From Ornithinimicrobium murale (GTDB lineage: Bacteria > Actinomycetota > Actinomycetes > Actinomycetales > Dermatophilaceae): a stretch of DNA of 64,000 nt. Both the position numbers and the translations under genes were made by a program. The notes under the pieces are model-generated. The model was not told the origin of the DNA. It was given only the letters and a program-made list of their open reading frames with translations, and searched no databases. This document shows, piece after piece, positions 35,753-43,275 of the stretch. Within the stretch, counting starts at the first letter, position 1, and every line of letters begins with the position of its first letter. The stretch covers positions 62,001 to 126,000 of the forward strand of contig NZ_QLVD01000001.1 of the NCBI RefSeq assembly GCF_003352835.1, read 5' to 3'.

Positions 35753-38428
35753 ATGAGCCCAGAGTCGAGTTCAGCCGACCAGACCACCCGATACCTCTAC
35801 GACCTCGCCGACGGCGATGCGTCGATGAAGAACCTGCTCGGCGGGAAGGGGGCCAACGTCGCCGAGATGATGCGCCTGGGCGTCCCGGTGCCGGACGGGT
35901 TCACGATCACCACGACCGCGTCCATCGACTCGATGAACGCGGGCGGGGAGTGGCCCGCGACGCTCTGGGACGAGACGCAGGCGGCCCTGGAGCGGCTCGA
36001 GCAACGCACCGGCCGCACGCTGGGCTCCTCCGAGCGCCCGCTGCTGGTCTCCGTCCGCTCCGGCGCCGTCGTGTCGATGCCCGGCATGATGGACACCATC
36101 CTCAACCTCGGCATCAGCGACGACACGGTCGCGGCCCTCGGCGCCGAGGCCGACAACGCCCGCTTCGCCTGGGACTCCTACCGGCGGTTCATCCAGATGT
36201 ACGGCGAGGTCGTCGAGGGAGTCCCGGCCCACGCCTTCGAGGACGAGCTCACCGCGCTCAAGCGCACCCGTGGTGTCGAGCAGGACACCGAGCTGTCCAT
36301 CGAGGACCTCCAGGGACTGGTCGAGAAGTTCAAGGGCGTGGCCCGGGAGCACATGGGTGGTGAGTTCCCGACCGACCCCCGCGAGCAGCTGCAGCGCGCC
36401 ATCGACGCCGTCTTCCGGTCGTGGATGAACCCCCGTGCCGGCGTCTACCGCAAGGCGCACGGCATCCCGGACACCCTGGGCACCGCGGTCAACGTCATGC
36501 AGATGGTCTTCGGCAACCGGGGCGACACCTCCGCCACCGGTGTCTGCTTCACCCGCAACCCCTCCACGGGTGCCCAGGAGCTCTACGGCGAGTTCCTGGT
36601 CAATGCCCAGGGCGAGGACGTCGTCGCGGGCATCCGCACCCCGCGTCCCCTCGCGGAGATGGAGACGGTCCTCCCGGAGGCCTACGGCCAGCTGCTCGAG
36701 ACCATGAAGCGCCTCGAAGGCCACTACGGCGACATGCAGGACATCGAGTTCACGGTCGAGGAGGGCACGCTCTACCTGCTCCAGACCCGCAACGGCAAGC
36801 GCACCGCGCCGGCCGCGTTCAAGGTGGCCCGGGACCTGGTCGAGGAGGGTGTGATCACCCGGGAGCAGGCACTGCGCCGGATCGAGGCCTCCCAGCTCGA
36901 CCAGTTGCTCCACCCGGCCATCGACCCCGAGCACGGCCAGACACCGATCACCAAGGGCCTCAACGCCTCCCCCGGCGCGGCCGTCGGTGAGATCGTCTTC
37001 GACTCCGACACCGCCGAGGCCCGCGGCAAGGCCGGCGAGGCGGTCATCCTGGTGCGCTGGGAGACCACGCCCGACGACATCGCCGGCACCATCGCCGCGC
37101 AAGGCGTGCTGACCGCCCACGGTGGCATGACCTCGCACGCCGCAGTCGTTGCGCGCGGCATGGGCAAGCCCTGCGTGGCCGGTGCCTCGGCCGCCAAGAT
37201 CGACGCGACCGCCAAGACCCTCACCATCGGTGACACTGTGCTCCGTGAGGGCGACACGATCACCCTCGACGGCTCAACCGGCGAGGTGTATGCCGGGGCT
37301 CTGGAGCTCGTGCCACCACAGGTCAACGAGGACTTCTCGGCCGTGGTCGGGTGGGCCGACGAGGTGCGGCGGATGGACGTCCGCGCCAATGCCGACAACG
37401 GCGAGGACGCCGCGCGCGCCCGCGAGTTCGGCGCGCAGGGCATCGGCCTGTGCCGGACCGAGCACATGTTCATGGCCGAGGACCGTCTGCCGGCCGTCCG
37501 CGAGATGATCCTGGCCGGGGACGAGGAGGCCCGCGCCACCGCCCTGGAGAAGATCCTGCCGATGCAGCAGGCCGACTTCGAGGCGATCTTCGAGGCGATG
37601 AGCGGCCTTCCGGTCACCATCCGGCTGCTCGACCCGCCGCTGCACGAGTTTCTGCCCGACCTCGTCGAGCAGGCCCTGACCGTGCAACGGCTGGAGCTGC
37701 AGGGCGGCACGGAGGAGGAGCTGCGCGACGCGCGACTGCTGCTGGCCCAGGTCAAGAAGCTGACCGAGATGAACCCGATGCTCGGCACGCGTGGCGTCCG
37801 CCTGGCGCTGCTCTACCCCGAGATCCCGGCGATGCAGGTGCGCGCCATCGCCCGGGCGGCCTTCGCGGTGCGTGAGCGTGGCGGGGAGCCGATCGTGGAG
37901 ATCATGGTGCCGTTGGTCGCCTTTGCCGAGGAGCTGCGTCGGGTGCGGCAGATCATCGAGGAGACGCTGGCCGAGGAGTTTGCGGCCAGCGGGCAGCAGT
38001 TCGACTACACGGTCGGCACGATGATCGAGCTGCCCCGAGCGGCCGTCGTCGCCGACCAGATCGCCGAGCACGCCGACTTCTTCTCGTTCGGCACCAATGA
38101 CCTCACCCAGACGGGTATCGGCATCTCCCGCGACGACGCGGAGGGGTCGTTCCTGGCGCCGTATGTCGACGACGACATCGTCCCCGAGAACCCGTTCGCC
38201 TCGATCGACGTCGACGGCGTGGGCGGCCTCGTCCGGCTGGGGTCCGAAGGCGGCCGCCGCACGAAGGCCGACCTGAAGCTGGGTGTCTGCGGTGAGCACG
38301 GCGGCGACCCGGCCTCGATCACGCTGTTCGAGTCGATCGGCCTCGACTATGTCTCCTGCTCACCGTTCCGGGTGCCGATCGCGCGCTTCTCCGCCGCCCG
38401 CGCGGTGCTGGACGCCCAGCAGGACTGA
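35753..38428 (+). CDS. ppdK: pyruvate phosphate dikinase
   Basis: An 891-residue enzyme from ATG 35753 after GAGGAGA. The order is an ATP-grasp N-terminal domain (LLGGKGANVAEMMRLGVPVPDGFTIT; RSGAVVSMPGMMDTILNLG), a swivelling His domain with GGMTSHAAVVARGMGKPCV (His about 462, regulatory Thr about 460), and a C-terminal PEP/pyruvate TIM barrel (GLCRTEHMF, GTNDLTQTGIGISRDD, GVCGEHGGDP). It interconverts pyruvate, ATP and Pi with PEP, AMP and PPi at the gluconeogenic node. The preceding gene is its regulator. Confidence 0.98.
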   Translation: MSPESSSADQTTRYLYDLADGDASMKNLLGGKGANVAEMMRLGVPVPDGFTITTTASIDSMNAGGEWPATLWDETQAALERLEQRTGRTLGSSERPLLVSVRSGAVVSMPGMMDTILNLGISDDTVAALGAEADNARFAWDSYRRFIQMYGEVVEGVPAHAFEDELTALKRTRGVEQDTELSIEDLQGLVEKFKGVAREHMGGEFPTDPREQLQRAIDAVFRSWMNPRAGVYRKAHGIPDTLGTAVNVMQMVFGNRGDTSATGVCFTRNPSTGAQELYGEFLVNAQGEDVVAGIRTPRPLAEMETVLPEAYGQLLETMKRLEGHYGDMQDIEFTVEEGTLYLLQTRNGKRTAPAAFKVARDLVEEGVITREQALRRIEASQLDQLLHPAIDPEHGQTPITKGLNASPGAAVGEIVFDSDTAEARGKAGEAVILVRWETTPDDIAGTIAAQGVLTAHGGMTSHAAVVARGMGKPCVAGASAAKIDATAKTLTIGDTVLREGDTITLDGSTGEVYAGALELVPPQVNEDFSAVVGWADEVRRMDVRANADNGEDAARAREFGAQGIGLCRTEHMFMAEDRLPAVREMILAGDEEARATALEKILPMQQADFEAIFEAMSGLPVTIRLLDPPLHEFLPDLVEQALTVQRLELQGGTEEELRDARLLLAQVKKLTEMNPMLGTRGVRLALLYPEIPAMQVRAIARAAFAVRERGGEPIVEIMVPLVAFAEELRRVRQIIEETLAEEFAASGQQFDYTVGTMIELPRAAVVADQIAEHADFFSFGTNDLTQTGIGISRDDAEGSFLAPYVDDDIVPENPFASIDVDGVGGLVRLGSEGGRRTKADLKLGVCGEHGGDPASITLFESIGLDYVSCSPFRVPIARFSAARAVLDAQQD

Positions 38429-38512
38429 CCCGCACCCAGCGAACGGTCACGCCTCATCACCCTCACGGCAGCACGCCTGGCCGCCGAGCTCACCGAGCTC
38501 GGCGGCTTCGCC

Positions 38513-39238
38513 GTGGTGCAGCTCGAGACCGACGGCCTGCTCCCCCTGAGAACCGCTCTGGACGCCGAGCACCTGCAGGAGCGGTTCACCGCCACCCGCG
38601 CCGGGTTGGCCGTCGGCACTGGGCTGCCGGTCGCCGAGGTGCAGCCCAGGACCGCGGTCTCCGCCGCCCAGGTGGGCCTGGTGTCGCGGTTCTGGTCGAT
38701 CGCGCTGGCCGCCGTGGCGCTGCGCGACCGGGTGCCCGACCTGAGCGCCGACCGGATCTGGGTGGATCGGAGCCACCGCAACCCCTCACCGATCGCCGTG
38801 AGCTGGGATGGTCAGCAGGGAGCCGGCCAGCGGGGGGTTGGCCACGCGGTTGACGGGACGACCGAAACGGTGGCCGCGCTGGAGGCACTGGTGGTCCACG
38901 GCGCGGTGGCCGCGGTGACCGACGCGTGCGGCGAGCACGGCCGGACCTCTGCCAACGTGCTCGTCAGCAACGCGGCCTCCAGCCTCTTGGCGGCTGCGCG
39001 GGTGATCGGCCGGCAGGTGCCCGGACGGGCCGAGCACCTCGACCGGGTGGCCCGGGCCCTGCTCACGGTGCCCTTCCTGGCCGCGGGCGGCTCCTTCCGC
39101 TCGTCCGAGGATGACCGGCAGGCCGGCGACCAGTTCCGACGCAACGGCTGCTGCCTGTACTACCGGCTGCCCGGCCACGGCCTCTGCCCGGACTGCGTGC
39201 TGGTGCGCCCCGGGCACCCCGCCGACACCCATCACTGA
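38513..39238 (+). CDS. FhuF-like [2Fe-2S] ferric-reductase family protein
   Basis: 241 residues from GTG 38513 or the next GTG. The frame is open and coding-like back to the ppdK stop in the same frame (LAAELTELGGFA), but no ATG, GTG or TTG exists there, so the N-terminus may start at a non-canonical codon. The C-terminal RNGCCLYYRLPGHGLCPDCVL has the CC-x(10)-C-x2-C arrangement of FhuF proteins, which reduce ferric siderophores in the cytoplasm. The neighbourhood includes an IdeR/DtxR-like box 136 bases past its end. Confidence 0.8.
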   Translation: MVQLETDGLLPLRTALDAEHLQERFTATRAGLAVGTGLPVAEVQPRTAVSAAQVGLVSRFWSIALAAVALRDRVPDLSADRIWVDRSHRNPSPIAVSWDGQQGAGQRGVGHAVDGTTETVAALEALVVHGAVAAVTDACGEHGRTSANVLVSNAASSLLAAARVIGRQVPGRAEHLDRVARALLTVPFLAAGGSFRSSEDDRQAGDQFRRNGCCLYYRLPGHGLCPDCVLVRPGHPADTHH

Positions 39239-39250
39239 CCGGCCGCCGTC

Positions 39251-39327
39251 GTCGAGCAGACGACGCGCACGGTCGAGCAGACGACTCGCACGGTCGAGCA
39301 GAGGACGCCCACGGTCGAGCAGCCCCC
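39251..39327 (+). repeat. 21-nt tandem repeat, 3.5 units
   Basis: Units GTCGAGCAGACGACGCGCACG at 39251-39271, 39272-39292 and 39293-39313 (few changes), then a partial unit from 39314. They lie between the FhuF-like gene and the iron-box hairpin. A 21-base unit equals two helical turns. Confidence 0.9.
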
Positions 39328-39363
39328 CCAGACCCATGCCCGCAACCCTGATCGCGCCAGCAA

Positions 39364-39397
39364 CGCCCGCAGGTGAGGTCAGCCTCACCTGCGGGCG
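39364..39397 (+). terminator. perfect 15-bp hairpin upstream of the small Cys gene
   Basis: CGCCCGCAGGTGAGG (39364-39378) and CCTCACCTGCGGGCG (39383-39397) pair completely around a TCAG loop. It could end transcription of the FhuF-like gene. No T-run follows, and it overlaps the iron-box-like site, so it could equally be an operator or 5' leader structure of the next gene. Confidence 0.6.
39374..39392 (+). promoter_or_regulatory. IdeR/DtxR-like iron box
   Basis: AGGTCAGCCTCACCT at 39376-39390 matches every fixed position of the AGGTnAGnCTnACCT core known for DtxR/IdeR, in a 19-bp window. It lies 18 bases upstream of the GTG start of the 68-residue protein. Part of the match follows from the larger hairpin, so binding is not certain. 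Confidence 0.55.
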
Positions 39398-39409
39398 TAT
39401 TCTGACAAG

Positions 39410-39616
39410 GTGTCGAAGAAGGACAGGGCGCGCAAGGCCAAGAAGGCCACGCGCCGACCCAAGAAGAAGTGCTGTGTCAGCAAGCCCAAGTGCGCACGCT
39501 GCCCACTGCGCATGCTGTCCGACGGCACCCTCCCGGAGGGCTACACCGTCAAGAAGCGCAAGCTCGTCAAGCTCGACGGCGGCAAGCCCAAGGGCAAGCG
39601 TCCGAAGGCCGCCTGA
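39410..39616 (+). CDS. small basic Cys-rich protein
   Basis: 68 residues from GTG 39410 (MSKKDRARKAKKATRRPKKKCCVSKPKCARCPLRMLSDG). The N-terminal 20 residues are almost all Lys/Arg. Four Cys (CC-x5-C-x2-C) could bind zinc or iron. The C-terminus is again Lys-rich. It looks nucleic-acid or ribosome associated and resembles conserved short actinobacterial proteins of unknown function. The site upstream suggests iron control. Confidence 0.75.
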   Translation: MSKKDRARKAKKATRRPKKKCCVSKPKCARCPLRMLSDGTLPEGYTVKKRKLVKLDGGKPKGKRPKAA

Positions 39617-39683
39617 CCCGAGCCGTCGGGCCCCGCAGACGATCAGCGGAGCCGACGATCAGCGGGCACGAAAGCCTGGACGG

Positions 39684-40874
39684 TCAGCGGGCCAGGACCG
39701 TCCCGGTCCGTGTCTCCTGGTCATAGCTGTAGACCTCGCGCCCCTCGATCCACACGCGGAGCGCGCGGGACTGCAGGTCGATCGGGTCGCCGGACCACAG
39801 GACCAGGTCGGCGTCCTTGCCCACAGCCAGCGAGCCGACCCGGTCGGCGACCCCCATCACCTCAGCGGGGTTGATGGTCACCGCTCGCAGCGCCGCGTCC
39901 CGGTCCATACCCTCCTTGATCGCGAGGGCGACCTGGGTGATCAGGTGCTCGATCGGGACGACCGGGTGGTCGGTGATGAGTGAGACACGGACCCCGGCGC
40001 GGTCCAGGATGCCCGGCGCCGCGGCGGTCCGCTGACGAACCTCGACCTTGGAACGGCTGACGATCATCGGGCCGTACAGAACCGGAATCCCCTTCTCTGC
40101 CACCAGATCCGCGACCAGATAGCTCTCGGTGCCGTGGTCCAGCACCAGTTGGTAGCCGAACTCCTCCGCGATCCGGATCGCCGTGGCGATGTCATCGGCC
40201 CGGTGGCAGTGCTGCCGCCACGGGATCTCCCGCTCGAGCACCTGGACGAGCGCCTGGTTGACCAGGTGCCCCTCGGCATACTCACCGTCCTGGGTCGCCT
40301 TGGTCGTCTTCTCCAGGTAGTTGCGTGCCTCGGTGAAGGCCTTCCGCAGGATCAGGGCGACGCCGAGACGCGTGGACGGAGTCTTGTTCTGCTCGCCATA
40401 GACCCGCTTGGGGTTCTCACCGAGCGCCGCCTTGAGGCCGGACGGGCTGCGCAGCACCATCTCATCGACATAGCGACCGTGGGTCTTGAGCGCGACGGTC
40501 AGGCCACCGATGGGGTTACCGGAGCCGGGGTTGACATTGACGGAGGTGATGCCGCCACCGAGTGCGTCGTCAAAACCCTGCTCGCGGGGGTTGATCCCGT
40601 CCAGGGCGCGGGCGGCCGCCATGACCGGATCCGTCATCTCGTTGGTGTCCTGACCGGCCCAGCCCTCACCCTCCTCCCAGACCCCGAGGTGGACGTGCGC
40701 ATCGATCAAGCCGGGCAGCACCCACTGGCCAGCAGCATCGACCACCTCAGCACCCTCCGGGATCGAGACGTCCGTCCCCAGGGCGGTGATCGTGCCGTCC
40801 TCCACGACGACGGTGCCTGCGAACGGGTCACCCTCCACCGGGACGACGTGGGCGTTGGTGATGGCCAGGGTCAT
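39684..40874 (-). CDS. imidazolonepropionase-like amidohydrolase
   Basis: A 396-residue protein from ATG 40874 after GAGGAGG. The metal-dependent hydrolase fold begins GQWVLPGLIDAHVHLGVWEEG with the HxH metal pair. Further ligands fit His in WRQHCHRADDI (about 217), His in LVLDHGTES, and Asp in SLITDHPVVP. The C-terminal ADRVGSLAVGKDADLVLWSGDP is standard. Single-domain, cytoplasmic. Members hydrolyse cyclic amides or dipeptides such as Xaa-Pro or Xaa-Lys; the substrate is not evident. Confidence 0.88.
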   Translation of the reverse strand: MTLAITNAHVVPVEGDPFAGTVVVEDGTITALGTDVSIPEGAEVVDAAGQWVLPGLIDAHVHLGVWEEGEGWAGQDTNEMTDPVMAAARALDGINPREQGFDDALGGGITSVNVNPGSGNPIGGLTVALKTHGRYVDEMVLRSPSGLKAALGENPKRVYGEQNKTPSTRLGVALILRKAFTEARNYLEKTTKATQDGEYAEGHLVNQALVQVLEREIPWRQHCHRADDIATAIRIAEEFGYQLVLDHGTESYLVADLVAEKGIPVLYGPMIVSRSKVEVRQRTAAAPGILDRAGVRVSLITDHPVVPIEHLITQVALAIKEGMDRDAALRAVTINPAEVMGVADRVGSLAVGKDADLVLWSGDPIDLQSRALRVWIEGREVYSYDQETRTGTVLAR

Positions 40875-41369
40875 AACAGGTCCTCCTCAGGGCCGAAATC
40901 CGGCACGAGACTGGAACGACCCCCGGTGGGGCCGCACAGCACCGACGTATGCCGTCGGGCCGCCTTCAGACTAAAGCGCACGATCGGGGCGGGTCACCGA
41001 GGGCGCGGAGAGCGTGACCGAGTCACCCGTGGCTCGGCCGGGTGACTACCACTGATCGGGCCGTCGAGAGCCATGGGACTGGTGTGACTCATCACTCAGT
41101 GCTCAGCAGGAGTTTCTCTCCAGAAACGCTTGTGCGTGCTTCAACTACCTGTGAAGATAGGAACACTGTGCTCGCAGCCTGCGTTGACACAGGAAGGAAC
41201 AACCAGGACACAAAGTGGTGACCTGCGGCGTGAGCGGCACTGTCTTTTTCAGCACAGATCTCTGGACGTTCACGCTACACCAGAACAGGGTGCCGCTGAT
41301 CACGGGGCACCCGGACACCACCCCGGGCCTCCACCGCGACCGCCCGGGAGATGAACGAGGAGCACATAG
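40875..41369. other. upstream region of whiB1 and the amidohydrolase
   Basis: A 495-base divergent gap. A TTGACA hexamer at 41184-41189 could be the -35 of a whiB1 promoter, though the -10 is weak. A perfect inverted repeat (GTTTCT-CTCC-AGAAAC) is at 41112-41127. The mRNA leader of whiB1 would then be about 150 bases. No gene or RNA family was recognised. Confidence 0.4.
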
Positions 41370-41618
41370 ATGGACTGGCGCAATCGCGCTGCCTGCCTGG
41401 ACGAGGACCCCGAGCTGTTCTTTCCGATCGGCAACACCGGGCCCGCCCTGCAGCAGATCGAGGAGGCCAAAGCCGTCTGCCGTCGTTGCCCGGTGATGGA
41501 CACCTGCCTGAAGTGGGCGCTCGAGTCCGGCCAGGACGCCGGCGTGTGGGGTGGCCTCTCCGAGGACGAGCGTCGCGCTCTCAAGCGCCGCAAGGCTCGC
41601 GCTCGCCGCGCCGGCTGA
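41370..41618 (+). CDS. whiB1: WhiB-family iron-sulfur regulator WhiB1
   Basis: An 82-residue protein from ATG 41370 with GAGGAG eight bases upstream. The Cys ligands for the [4Fe-4S] cluster are C9, C37, C40 and C46 (CxxC in VCRRCP), followed by the GVWGG turn and a basic tail (RRALKRRKARARRAG) that binds DNA and sigma factor. The sequence closely follows mycobacterial WhiB1, an essential nitric-oxide-sensing regulator that acts with the primary sigma factor. The neighbouring convergent histidine kinase is PdtaS, the same arrangement as in mycobacteria, which supports orthology. Confidence 0.95.
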   Translation: MDWRNRAACLDEDPELFFPIGNTGPALQQIEEAKAVCRRCPVMDTCLKWALESGQDAGVWGGLSEDERRALKRRKARARRAG

Positions 41619-41647
41619 GACAGCTCGCAGCGCTGCAGACGCGCCCC

Positions 41648-43168
41648 TCACCCCTCGGCTGACAGACCACGGAGCCGCACGACGAACCGCACGACGGTTC
41701 CGTGCGGCTCCTGCGTCTCCCAGTGGATCTCGCCCCGCAGGTCGCTGATCAGTGCCTGCACGATCTGCATCCCCAGGCCAGTGCCAGGCTGGTGGTCCTC
41801 CGGCAGCCCACGGCCGTTGTCCGTGACCGTCACCGTGAGCAGGTCACCTCCCGGTGCCGCGGTCGCCTCGCCCCCTGAGCCAGCCGATCGTGCTGCCTCC
41901 ACGATGACCGTTCCCACCGGGTCGCCGTCGGTCGTGGGGGTGCTGGTGTCAAAGGCGTGCTCGACGGCGTTGTGCACGAGCTCGGCCAGCATCATCGCCA
42001 ACGGCGTGGCGTCCTCTGCGCGGATGCGACCGAAGGATCCCCGGTGCTCGGCCGCGACCCGGGCGCCACCCTGCGAGGCGACCTCCACCGTGGCCCGGGC
42101 GATCCGCACGGCGATCTCGTCGAACAGCACTGTCTCATCGAAGCCGTGGCTGAGCGTGTCGTGCACCAGCGCGACCGTGGACACCCGGCGGCCCGCCTCC
42201 TGCAGGGCGGCCCGGGCGCCCAGGTTGTCCATCCGTCGCGACTGGAGCCGCAGCAGGGCGGACACCGTCTGCAGGTTGTTCTTGACGCGGTGGTGGATCT
42301 CCCGGATCGTCGCGTCCTTGGTCATCAGCTCGCGCTCCCGGCGCCGCAGCTCGCTGACATCACGCAGCAGGATCATCGCCCCGTAGCGGGCGCCCTGGTC
42401 CAACAGCGGCACTGCCCGCAGTGTCAGGTTGCTCCGAACCGTCTCGATCTCGGTGCCCCACGGTGCCCGACCAGTGAGCACCAGCGGCATCGTCTCGTCC
42501 AGGGTCACGCCCGTGGGCAGCCTGGCGGTGACGATCTCGGACAGGTCGGCTCCGGCGACCTGATCGGTGTGGCCCAACCGCCGGAGGGCGGAGATCGCAT
42601 TCGGGCTCGCATACTCGATCAGCCCCTCGGCACCGAGACGCAGCACCCCGTCCCCCACCCGCGGAGTCCCCCGCCCGACGCCGGTGGGTGCCATCTCGCT
42701 GGGGAAGGCACCCTGCCCGATCATCCGCAGCAGCGACTGGGCGAGTTGCAGGTAGTTGACCTCCAGGCCGCCCTGCTGTCGCATACTGTGCAGGTCGGTA
42801 TGCCGCACGAGGACTCCGACGGACCGGCCGGCCCGGACGACGGGCACGTACTGCTCGCGCACCGAGTCGGCCTGCGGCGGGTCCAGGGGGCGCATGGTGC
42901 GCAGCACGGTGTCCAGTACCTCGCGCCGGGCGGGCTCGGGGGTGCTGCCGACCACGTCGTCGTTATAGAAGTTGGGCCCGGTGGTCGGCCGGGCGTGGGC
43001 GGCGAGCACCCAGTCGTCTCGGTCTCCGCCAGCCGGCACCCAGAGGGTCAGGTCGGAGAAGGACAGGTCGGCCACCATCTGCCAGTCACCGACGAGCCGG
43101 TGCAGCCAGTCCGCGTCGGCACGTGGCAGTGCAACCTCATGGCCCAGGACGTCACGAAGGGTCGGCAC
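41648..43168 (-). CDS. pdtaS: cytoplasmic sensor histidine kinase PdtaS
   Basis: A 506-residue protein. Order: GAF domain (about 15-150), PAS domain (about 175-280, RLGAEGLIEYASPNAISALRRLG), HisKA_2 dimerisation helix with the phospho-acceptor His in REIHHRVKNNLQTVSALLRLQSRRM, and HATPase_c with VHNAVEHAF, DNGRGLPED and GTGLGMQIV. No membrane segment is present. PdtaS phosphorylates the antiterminator response regulator PdtaR; no pdtaR gene lies in this window. It ends facing whiB1. Confidence 0.94.
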   Translation of the reverse strand: MPTLRDVLGHEVALPRADADWLHRLVGDWQMVADLSFSDLTLWVPAGGDRDDWVLAAHARPTTGPNFYNDDVVGSTPEPARREVLDTVLRTMRPLDPPQADSVREQYVPVVRAGRSVGVLVRHTDLHSMRQQGGLEVNYLQLAQSLLRMIGQGAFPSEMAPTGVGRGTPRVGDGVLRLGAEGLIEYASPNAISALRRLGHTDQVAGADLSEIVTARLPTGVTLDETMPLVLTGRAPWGTEIETVRSNLTLRAVPLLDQGARYGAMILLRDVSELRRRERELMTKDATIREIHHRVKNNLQTVSALLRLQSRRMDNLGARAALQEAGRRVSTVALVHDTLSHGFDETVLFDEIAVRIARATVEVASQGGARVAAEHRGSFGRIRAEDATPLAMMLAELVHNAVEHAFDTSTPTTDGDPVGTVIVEAARSAGSGGEATAAPGGDLLTVTVTDNGRGLPEDHQPGTGLGMQIVQALISDLRGEIHWETQEPHGTVVRFVVRLRGLSAEG

Positions 43169-43275
43169 GTCCGCAGGGTAACCCCCGCAGCCGCCCCAGC
43201 CGGAATCAGGGGCGGATAGCGCCGTGCCTGACCTTCCGACCCGGGCGCACTGCCCCGGGTCCGGGAAGGACAGTG

